Part shown: positions 1 through 5,200 of the stretch, piece by piece
Numbering within the stretch: position 1 is the first letter of the stretch
How the letters are laid out: each line of letters starts with the position of its first letter
NCBI GenBank assembly: GCA_017548445.1
Contig: JAFYZZ010000060.1
Span: forward strand, 1 to 5,200
Reading direction: 5' to 3'
Source of the DNA: Bacteroidales bacterium
GTDB lineage: Bacteria; Bacteroidota; Bacteroidia; Bacteroidales; UBA932
Length of the DNA stretch: 5,200 nt
Translations under genes and position numbers: made by a program
The notes under the pieces: model-generated
What the model was told of the DNA's origin: nothing
Database searches by the model: none
The model's input: the letters and a program-made list of their open reading frames with translations, nothing else

Positions 1-638
1 CCGCTTTGGCCGTCGCCTATCTGCAAGGGCGCCAATTTTGTGGCCGTAGCCACGTGCATATAAATATAATCGCCGCCAGCCTTATTGTTCAGGTCGTAGC
101 CAAGAGTGCCTCCGTTCGTGCCCAACGCGCCGGATTGCGTAGTGTTGAAGGAAATGCCGGTGACAACGTGGTTGTCCGGAAATGGATCGCGGGTGTAATA
201 CAGATAGATGTAGTCCGAACTGCTGCCGCACCCCCTGTTCAAGTCACCTTTGCTCGCCACGAATGTGTCACTGCCTTCGCAGGGCACGAGATAATACGTA
301 CGACCGTCGATGGTCTTGGTATCGGGTGGTGTCTGACTGCTGCCGTTCCAGCTATAGATATAAAAGCCGGTGATGCCACCGTCGCTGAATTCGTCGCTGC
401 GGCTGTCCTTCTTGTAGAGCAGGAAGATGTAATCGCCGCCAGCGTTTTCATTCAGGTCTTGGTCAATATAGGACCAGCCCTGTTTATTGTAGGTAATAAC
501 CTTGACTAACACATCCTCCTTTGTTCCGCCGATGAGCATAACGTCCTGGATGAACTGCGTCGCCGCTCCGGCCGGCAGGAAAGCAGCCAGTTCCAGCAGA
601 AGCGCTATTGCAATCCGGACGGCCGTACGCCTATTCAT
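1..638 (-). CDS. Secreted MABP-like beta-prism repeat protein, C-terminus beyond left edge
   Basis: The frame is open from an ATG at 638 to the window edge (212 codons, no stop). It begins with a Sec signal peptide: NRR, a hydrophobic stretch at about residues 6-21, and a cleavage site near AGAA (residues 23-26). The mature part has three copies of a motif ending in YI(F/Y): DLNENAGGDYIFLLYKKD (61-78), DLNRGCGSSSDYIYLYYTRD (132-151) and DLNNKAGGDYIYMHVAT (182-198). The GY..DLN.GAGG.YIYL pattern, together with FIQDVMLIGG before the first copy, resembles the MABP beta-prism domain, whose three-fold symmetry fits three motifs. That assignment is from memory of the family. The function is unknown; adhesion or lectin-like binding at the cell surface is only a guess. 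The start overlaps the stop of the upstream peptide gene in ATGAATAG, suggesting translational coupling. An in-frame ATG at 650 would add four residues (MAVS). AT content is higher here than in the glycoside hydrolase genes. Confidence 0.8.
   Translation of the reverse strand, partial: MNRRTAVRIAIALLLELAAFLPAGAATQFIQDVMLIGGTKEDVLVKVITYNKQGWSYIDQDLNENAGGDYIFLLYKKDSRSDEFSDGGITGFYIYSWNGSSQTPPDTKTIDGRTYYLVPCEGSDTFVASKGDLNRGCGSSSDYIYLYYTRDPFPDNHVVTGISFNTTQSGALGTNGGTLGYDLNNKAGGDYIYMHVATATKLAPLQIGDGQS
67..97. repeat. Copy of intragenic 31-bp repeat (third prism motif)
   Basis: Positions 67-97 match 430-460 at 26 of 31 bases, with the first 14 bases identical. They are direct copies 363 bp (121 codons) apart, in the same frame, and encode the YDLNNKAGGDYI part of the third protein motif. 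This points to internal duplication in the beta-prism protein rather than to a mobile or regulatory repeat. Confidence 0.7.
430..460. repeat. Copy of intragenic 31-bp repeat (first prism motif)
   Basis: This is the partner of the copy at 67-97 and encodes the QDLNENAGGDYI part of the first motif. The middle motif (around 186-245) is clearly related in protein but has diverged at the DNA level. Confidence 0.7.
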
Positions 639-756
639 CGAGACCGCCATAGGTATAATCGCTTTGACTCATCTGCAGAAGGCCGGACTCCAGATCCACC
701 TCGACGATCCGTGTCTTCGGAGCAACATATGTAGTCTTGACCTCTCCTTCTGCCAT
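631..756 (-). CDS. 41-residue acidic peptide, unknown function
   Basis: The frame runs from ATG at 756-754 to TAG at 633-631 and encodes 41 residues. It contains MAEGEVKTTYVAPKTRIVEV, then DLESGLLQMS and the C-terminus QSDYTYGGLDE. Support for a real gene comes from context: it begins 21 bp after the nitroreductase stop, and its stop lies inside the overlap ATGAATAG with the next gene. Its composition is that of an ordinary protein, with an acidic C-terminus. It has no Cys, no signal peptide and no transmembrane segment. I recall Bacteroidales genomes carrying many short peptides with a KP or APK.E..EV start and an acidic, Gly/Tyr-rich end, usually left unannotated, but this is recollection and not a search. 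The role is unknown; a precursor or signalling peptide, a partner of the downstream secreted protein, or a leader ORF for coupling are all possible. The only SD-like element is a weak AAGAG at about 763-767. Confidence 0.7.
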   Translation of the reverse strand: MAEGEVKTTYVAPKTRIVEVDLESGLLQMSQSDYTYGGLDE

Positions 757-777
757 AATACGCTCTTGGGATAGTCG

Positions 778-1377
778 TTACAGCGTGGTGACCATCTCTT
801 CGATGGACTTCCGTTCGGAGTGCAGATCCGTGGGATCGCCGGCACCCTTGGCCGGATGGCCGACGGCCAGGAGGCCATAGATCCCGTGCTCCCGCATCTC
901 GGGGAAGACTTCCCGGATCTTGCGGGGATCGAAGTCCCAGATCCACATATTCGCCAGTCCGGCGTCCGTGGCCGTGAGCATCAGATGGGCAAGGACGATG
1001 GCCGCGTCGGTCTTCGCCGCATTCACGCCGTCGCTTTCGCGGGTCCAGGCCTCCTCGTTCCGGCAACCGACGATGAGGACGACCGGCGCGCCGTAGCAGG
1101 GATGGACGCTCCGCAGGCGGGCGAGCGCCTCCTCGCTCTTGACGACCCAGATACGGGTCGGCTGGAGGTTCTTCGCGGAAGGGGCCAGGCGACCGGCTTC
1201 CAGGATCATATCCAGCTTGGATTCGGAAACGGGAAAGTTGGTGAACGAATGGCAGGAATAACGGCTCGCCAGGATACGCATAAAAGCGTCGGAGCCATAC
1301 TTGTACTTGGTAATCTTCTGGTCGATGTCCGAAAAGGCCGCGCGATTCTTAATCTTGCCGATATCTCCGATTTTCAT
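778..1377 (-). CDS. Nitroreductase-family FMN oxidoreductase
   Basis: This 199-residue protein is a probable cytoplasmic FMN-dependent NAD(P)H oxidoreductase of the nitroreductase superfamily; the physiological substrate cannot be told from sequence. The visible family pattern is RYSCHSF (39-45), PVSESKLDMILEAGRLAPSAKNLQP (in 49-73, with APSAKNLQP as the FMN-contacting loop), and a C-terminal GLLAVGHPAKG followed by RKSIEEMV. The usual second Arg of the R.S.R FMN-phosphate motif is His43 (codon CAT). The ATG at 1377 is taken as the start because an A-rich leader (AAAAAGAT) and a good -7 box lie just upstream. The family core, however, begins at Met33 (1281), so the first 32 residues are either a real extension or mis-assigned. 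It is the first gene of an apparent minus-strand operon, with the peptide gene 21 bp downstream. Family assignment is strong; start choice is moderate. Confidence 0.93.
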   Translation of the reverse strand: MKIGDIGKIKNRAAFSDIDQKITKYKYGSDAFMRILASRYSCHSFTNFPVSESKLDMILEAGRLAPSAKNLQPTRIWVVKSEEALARLRSVHPCYGAPVVLIVGCRNEEAWTRESDGVNAAKTDAAIVLAHLMLTATDAGLANMWIWDFDPRKIREVFPEMREHGIYGLLAVGHPAKGAGDPTDLHSERKSIEEMVTTL

Positions 1378-1400
1378 ATCTTTTTATATTGATCCGTTAG

Positions 1401-1408
1401 CAAATATA
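1401..1408 (-). promoter_or_regulatory. Bacteroidota -7 box for the nitroreductase operon
   Basis: Read on the minus strand this is TATATTTG, an exact match to the Bacteroidota TAnnTTTG -7 consensus. It would place transcription start around 1394 and give a leader of roughly 15-20 nt before ATG 1377. No clear TTTG -33 element is seen at the usual 19-21 bp spacing, so the promoter may be weak or activator-dependent. Confidence 0.55.
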
Positions 1409-1460
1409 GTATTTTTCCCTCACAATCACGTTATCCGCATCAGCATCGGCAAGAAATTCC

Positions 1461-1468
1461 TATATTTA
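1461..1468 (+). promoter_or_regulatory. Possible -7 box for the GH51 gene
   Basis: TATATTTA differs from the TAnnTTTG consensus only in its last base. It lies 34 bp before the ATG at 1503, leaving a leader of about 28 nt with no Shine-Dalgarno sequence. No -33 TTTG is visible upstream. This is a reasonable but unproven assignment. Confidence 0.35.
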
Positions 1469-1479
1469 TGGAACCGATT

Positions 1480-1501
1480 GATAACCCTAATCCGATAACC
1501 C
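1480..1501. repeat. Direct repeat GATAACCC x2 ahead of the GH51 start
   Basis: GATAACCC occurs at 1480-1487 and again at 1494-1501, with centres 14 bp apart, immediately before ATG 1503. If the promoter call at 1461 is right, both copies lie in the 5' leader. They could be an operator half-site pair or chance; eight-base repeats are weak evidence. Confidence 0.25.
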
Positions 1502-1502
1502 A

Positions 1503-3584
1503 ATGAAACAGAGATTCCTGATTTGCTGCTTCGCCGCCCTGGCGCTGCAGGTCTGCTTCCCCCTCGCTTCCCCGGCGAAGGATCCTGAACCCCAGATTCA
1601 GGCCACCGTCCATCTTGACCAGGAGGGCACCCCCATCCATCCCTTCGTTCACGGTATGTTCACGGAACTGCTGGGCAATATGTTCGAGAACGGCATCTGG
1701 GCGGAAATGCTCTCCGACCGCAAGTTCTTCTATCCCGTGGACAATTCCGAGACGCTGACGCCCCGGAACTCCAAGCGGCACCAGCTCCGCTGGCGTCCCG
1801 TCGGCCCGGAATCCGCGGTGCAGATGGACAAGGAGAACGCCTACGTGGGCAAGCAATCCCCCCTCATCAGCCTGGCTTCCGGCAGGAACGGCATCCGCCA
1901 GGCGGGCCTGTGGCTTGAAAAGGGCCGCGGCTATACGGGCCGGGTGGTCCTCAGGGCCGACGGCTCCGCGAGAGTCTCCGTCAGCCTGGTCTGGGGCAGC
2001 GGCCCCGCCGACAGGCAGACGGTCGTGTTCGACGGCCTTACCAAGGACTACAGAAAGTACTACTTCAACTTCACGGCCGGAGCGGACGTCCAGGACGCCG
2101 CCCTTGAAATCGTGGGCGAAGGCGGCGGCAGTTTCGAGGTCGGAGCCGTCTCGCTGATGCCGGCGGACAACCTGGAAGGGTTCCGCGCCGACCTGGTCGG
2201 CATCCTGAGGGAAGTCGGCTCCCCCATCTACCGCTGGCCGGGAGGCAATTTCCTCTCGGGATACGAGTGGCGCGACGGCATCGGCGACCCGGACCAGCGT
2301 CCGCCCCGCTATGACTACGCCTGGAATACGGTGGAGTCCAACGATATGGGTACGGACGAGTACCTGACCTGGTGCAGGCTGCTGGGCAGCGAGCCTTACC
2401 TCGTGGTGAACACCGGATTCGGCGACGCCTACTCCGCCGGACAGTGGGTGGAGTATGTGAACGGCGCCGAGAGCACCCCGATGGGCCGCGAGCGCGCGAA
2501 GAACGGGCACCCGGCGCCTTACGGCGTGAAGTACTGGGGCGTCGGCAACGAAGGGTACGGCGAGTGGCAGCTGGGCCATATGTCCCCCGAGCACTATGTG
2601 TTGAAGCACAATTACTTCGGCGAGGAGATGCTGAAGAAGGACCCGACCATCAAACTCATCGCTTCCGGAGCCTCCGTCCCGGAGCAGAGCAGCCAGTACC
2701 GCAATTACCGCAAGCCTTACCAGACCGAGCTCCCGGTCCCGTTCCTGGGCGATTTCGACTGGACGGGCCAGCTCCTGAAGGGCTCCCTGGAATACATCGA
2801 CTACGTTTCCGAACACATCTATCCCAACGGCGGCGCCTACTTCGACGACGCCACCGACAGCTGGATCCCCTATCAGTTCGATTTCCTCGAATCCATCCGC
2901 CTGGCTGCGAACCGGGTGAAGAATTCCGCCGAGTCGATGGACAAATACGAAGAGATGATTCCCGGCGTCAAGGAGAAGCATACGCCCTACTGGATCGACG
3001 AATGGGCCGGCGGACGCGGACGCGGCTTCCAGGGTACCATCGGCGCAGCCATCACCCTGCACGAGATGTACCGTTACAGCTATTATGTGATGATGGCCGG
3101 AATCACCAGCGTCGGCAGCCTGTATACCTACAATGACAACACGGCCACCATCAGCGCCACGGGCCTGCTGTTCAAGCTCTTCATAGAGCACCAGGGCGAC
3201 CTGCCGCTGGGCCTGACCGGCAATTCTCCACAGAAGGCGATGCCGGGCACCCCCTTCGTGGACATTCCGCTCGAACCGTCAGGCAGCCCGACTTATCCGC
3301 TGGACATTATGGCCACCCGGGACAGCAAGTCGGGAAAAGTAATCGTATCCGTCGTCAACCCCACCGAGGAGCTGCAGCGGGTTGCCCTGAAGTTCGACGG
3401 CGGCAAGCCGGACACCCGGTCCAAGGTGACGGTCTATGCCCTTGCACCGGCCCAGAGCACCGATATGAACACGCTGGACAATCCGGACGTCATCCGCGTC
3501 CAGACCCGCACGGAGAAGCCGAACACGAACCTCGCCGTTCCTCCGCACAGCGTCATCCTCTACGAGTTCGCTATTTCCCGTTGA
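1503..3584 (+). CDS. Secreted GH51 alpha-L-arabinofuranosidase
   Basis: This 693-residue enzyme is predicted to release terminal alpha-L-arabinofuranose from arabinoxylan or arabinan by a retaining mechanism, after export to the periplasm or surface. A signal peptide (KQR, hydrophobic 5-20) ends near ASPA at about residue 26; no lipobox is seen. Residues about 60-225 form a beta-rich, CBM-like insert typical of the longer GH51 type. The TIM barrel follows: WPGGN at 245-249, NTGFG at 303-307, the acid/base Glu350 in VGNEG, EHIYP at 437-441 and the nucleophile Glu500 in WIDEW. A beta-sandwich C-terminal domain runs from about 545 to 693. Catalytic positions are inferred from family motifs. Both catalytic Glu are intact and the length is normal. 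ATG 1503 is chosen because the signal peptide starts there. The stop overlaps the convergent CE15 gene by 14 bp. Arabinosidase specificity within GH51 is likely but not certain. Confidence 0.93.
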   Translation: MKQRFLICCFAALALQVCFPLASPAKDPEPQIQATVHLDQEGTPIHPFVHGMFTELLGNMFENGIWAEMLSDRKFFYPVDNSETLTPRNSKRHQLRWRPVGPESAVQMDKENAYVGKQSPLISLASGRNGIRQAGLWLEKGRGYTGRVVLRADGSARVSVSLVWGSGPADRQTVVFDGLTKDYRKYYFNFTAGADVQDAALEIVGEGGGSFEVGAVSLMPADNLEGFRADLVGILREVGSPIYRWPGGNFLSGYEWRDGIGDPDQRPPRYDYAWNTVESNDMGTDEYLTWCRLLGSEPYLVVNTGFGDAYSAGQWVEYVNGAESTPMGRERAKNGHPAPYGVKYWGVGNEGYGEWQLGHMSPEHYVLKHNYFGEEMLKKDPTIKLIASGASVPEQSSQYRNYRKPYQTELPVPFLGDFDWTGQLLKGSLEYIDYVSEHIYPNGGAYFDDATDSWIPYQFDFLESIRLAANRVKNSAESMDKYEEMIPGVKEKHTPYWIDEWAGGRGRGFQGTIGAAITLHEMYRYSYYVMMAGITSVGSLYTYNDNTATISATGLLFKLFIEHQGDLPLGLTGNSPQKAMPGTPFVDIPLEPSGSPTYPLDIMATRDSKSGKVIVSVVNPTEELQRVALKFDGGKPDTRSKVTVYALAPAQSTDMNTLDNPDVIRVQTRTEKPNTNLAVPPHSVILYEFAISR

Positions 3585-5082
3585 TCTTGTTGGTGGCCCA
3601 CTCGATGAAATACTTCATATTCGGGCCGTCGGTATGGCCGCCGTCGTGCTGGCGCCAGGCCAGCTCGCCGTCCAGCAGGCCGGTGAGCACCGGCGGCATA
3701 GGTTCGGAGCGATAGTCGTTGGAGATGCCCAGGTCCTTGGCGCCGAGCAGCTTGAACACCTCGCCCGCCGCCACGGTGGCCTGCCAGCTGCCATACTGGT
3801 CCAGCCACAGGGCGTCGCCCTTTTCGGGAACGCCGTAGCTGATGAACACGAGGCGCGGAGCGCAGAGCGCGATGAGCTCGTGGGAATCCACGGGCAGCAT
3901 ACCGGCGTTCCAGGCGCCCGTCTTGGACTCGATCGCGCAGTATTTGATGTAGTTGCCGGCCATCCAGTGGTACTCTCCGGAATTGGCGAGATTCTCCAGG
4001 CCCTCGCCGAAGAAACGGCGGTGCAGCGTCGCTCCGCCCTTGCCGGAAGAGCCGATGAGGCCCATATAGAAACGGTCCTCGAAGGCCAGCGTCACGAGTG
4101 CGGCCTTGCCGTAACGGGAGACGCCCTCGATGCCGACGTGCTTCGCGTCCACGTCCGGGTCGGTCTCGAGATAGTCAAGACCACGGGCGGCGCCCCAGGC
4201 CCAGGCCCGAAGCGAGCCCCAGTCGTCCGGCTTGCGCGGCTGGCCCTTGTTCGTCAGGCCGATGATGCCGCGGGTAAGGCCGGCGCCGTTGTCGGCCTGG
4301 ATGCTGGACGGGTCGATCATCGCATAGCCCCAGCCGGCGGCCAGCAGCTGCTGGTTGGACGGCGGATCCTGGCCGGGCGTCTGCTGGGCCGGACGTCCGA
4401 AGTTCGCAAATGGATTGGCCGGTTCGAAAGGCTGCCAGGCAGGATATTTCTTCATCAGCGCGGCCGTCTCCGGATCGTTCTCCAGCATACGGCGGATGGC
4501 CTTGTTGATGACCTCCATATCCGCTCCGCCGGGCTTGACGGGGTTCGGCAGGTTCGCGCCGCCGAACATCATCAGCAGGGGCACGGGGCCCTTGGCGTTG
4601 GCGGGGGTCACGACGACCATCTTGATGTCCACGTTGATCGACGGACAAGCGGAATTGTCCACGTGGCCGCGGAGCAGCTTCGCCTTGGCCCGGATCATAC
4701 CTACGGTCTCGATCTCCTCCGCCTCGACGATCCAGGTCACGCCCGGGACGTTGTCCGGTACCCGGCCGTACACCTCGCTCTCGAAGCCCTCGACGATCTC
4801 CGGCCTACGGACCTCCCACCACTGTTTGGCGGTGGTCACTTTCTTGCCTGCGTTCGTGCGGAGAATCTCCGGAATCACGGGGAAGGGATTGGCCTTGCTT
4901 TCATCGTAATTGGCTGCGTAGGGGCTGTTCTCGTCGGCGTCGAAGCCGCGCCGGATGGATTTGATGCCCAGCTGGTCCATCATATTCTGATGGTCCTGCT
5001 CAGCCGTGAACGTCACCGGCGCCTGCGCGAAGGACGCTGCACAGAAAAGGCAGCCGGCTAGCAAAAGGAATAACTTTTTCAT
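3571..5082 (-). CDS. Secreted CE15 glucuronoyl esterase
   Basis: This 503-residue alpha/beta hydrolase fits carbohydrate esterase family 15, which cleaves the ester between 4-O-methyl-glucuronic acid on xylan and lignin alcohols. The nucleophile elbow is GVSRYGK (320-326, Ser322), matching the CE15 G.SR.GK signature. Further family blocks are VDSHELIALCAPR (398-410), DALWLDQYGSW (423-433) and HDGGHT (479-484, likely catalytic His483). The segment after the elbow reads SSGKGG (345-350) where I recall an acidic residue in many relatives, so Asp399 is the better candidate for the acid. The N-terminus MKKLFLLLAGC...SFAQ is a signal peptide; cleavage after Ala19 (SFA/Q) is favoured, but LAGC at 8-11 also looks like a lipobox. 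Proline-rich residues about 222-245 may be an inserted loop. It starts 19 bp after the stop of an upstream minus-strand gene, suggesting an operon, and it overlaps GH51 tail to tail. Confidence 0.88.
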   Translation of the reverse strand: MKKLFLLLAGCLFCAASFAQAPVTFTAEQDHQNMMDQLGIKSIRRGFDADENSPYAANYDESKANPFPVIPEILRTNAGKKVTTAKQWWEVRRPEIVEGFESEVYGRVPDNVPGVTWIVEAEEIETVGMIRAKAKLLRGHVDNSACPSINVDIKMVVVTPANAKGPVPLLMMFGGANLPNPVKPGGADMEVINKAIRRMLENDPETAALMKKYPAWQPFEPANPFANFGRPAQQTPGQDPPSNQQLLAAGWGYAMIDPSSIQADNGAGLTRGIIGLTNKGQPRKPDDWGSLRAWAWGAARGLDYLETDPDVDAKHVGIEGVSRYGKAALVTLAFEDRFYMGLIGSSGKGGATLHRRFFGEGLENLANSGEYHWMAGNYIKYCAIESKTGAWNAGMLPVDSHELIALCAPRLVFISYGVPEKGDALWLDQYGSWQATVAAGEVFKLLGAKDLGISNDYRSEPMPPVLTGLLDGELAWRQHDGGHTDGPNMKYFIEWATNKINGK

Positions 5083-5101
5083 ATCGGATGATTTAAGGAA
5101 T

Positions 5102-5200
5102 TCAATAATACCACGGGCGGACCGCCACGCTGCGGATGCCGGAGCCGTCGTCCACGTGGCCGAGGATACGGCGCACGGCCAGCGGCTGGCGGTCGTAGAA
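5102..5200 (-). CDS. C-terminal fragment of an unidentified gene upstream of CE15
   Basis: The frame is open from the right window edge to TGA at 5104-5102 and gives the last 32 residues, including RQPLAVRRILGHVDDGSGIR and the terminal SVAVRPWYY. The composition and high-GC codon use match the neighbouring enzymes, and the stop falls 19 bp before the CE15 start, as expected for consecutive genes in an operon. I do not recognise the family from this tail. Context suggests another hemicellulose-related enzyme, but that is inference only. Confidence 0.7.
   Translation of the reverse strand, partial: FYDRQPLAVRRILGHVDDGSGIRSVAVRPWYY

Noticed and set aside
67..460. CRISPR-like or mobile repeat pair
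   Set aside because: There are only two imperfect copies 363 bp apart, in the same reading frame, explained by duplicated protein motifs.
6..509. 167-codon plus-strand open frame at the left edge
   Set aside because: The minus strand of the same stretch encodes a signal peptide and three related motifs, so the plus frame is a by-product of the repeats.
635..1066. 143-codon minus-strand frame overlapping the nitroreductase end
   Set aside because: It is Arg/Gly-rich, out of frame with the nitroreductase and without motifs; the 41-residue frame in 631-756 fits the operon spacing much better.
1440..3191. 583-codon minus-strand open frame opposite the GH51 gene
   Set aside because: It is a shadow of a high-GC gene: its Ala/Gly/Val/His-rich protein has no family motifs and no signal, while the opposite strand carries an intact GH51 with both catalytic residues.
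3585..3660. Possible bidirectional terminator after the GH51 stop
   Set aside because: No GC-rich hairpin followed by a T-run is seen; the stretch is coding sequence of the CE15 C-terminus.
3634..5061. 475-codon plus-strand open frame opposite the CE15 gene
   Set aside because: It is again an antisense shadow in GC-rich coding DNA, with Arg/His/Val/Gly-rich composition and no recognisable domain; the minus strand encodes a complete CE15.

Overview
The window looks like chromosomal DNA from a fairly GC-rich member of the Bacteroidota, probably a gut- or rumen-type Bacteroidales. The grounds are Shine-Dalgarno-poor, A/T-rich leaders, a good TAnnTTTG-type -7 box in the one true intergenic region, a 41-codon peptide gene of a kind I associate with this phylum, and plant-polysaccharide enzymes with Sec signals. 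The genus cannot be read from the sequence.

Layout. The left part (1-1377, all on the minus strand) appears to be a compact operon read right to left. It holds a nitroreductase-family flavoprotein (778-1377), then a 41-residue peptide gene (631-756), then a secreted protein with three DLN...YIYL repeats resembling the MABP beta-prism fold (638 to beyond the left edge). The last two genes overlap by 8 bases (ATGAATAG). A 125-bp divergent promoter region follows (1378-1502).

The right part concerns hemicellulose breakdown. A secreted GH51 alpha-L-arabinofuranosidase (1503-3584, plus) meets, tail to tail with a 14-bp overlap, a secreted CE15 glucuronoyl esterase (3571-5082, minus). The esterase lies 19 bp downstream of the end of another minus-strand gene, of which only the last 32 codons are in the window (5102-5200).

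How it fits together. The GH51 enzyme should remove arabinose side chains from arabinoxylan or arabinan. The CE15 enzyme should cut the ester between xylan-borne 4-O-methyl-glucuronic acid and lignin alcohols. Together they suggest part of a glucuronoarabinoxylan utilisation locus, although no SusC/SusD pair or regulator is visible. The least familiar part is the left operon, where the peptide and the beta-prism protein have no function I can assign. No RNA gene, CRISPR array, insertion sequence or convincing intrinsic terminator was seen, and no stretch over 300 bases lacks a gene.
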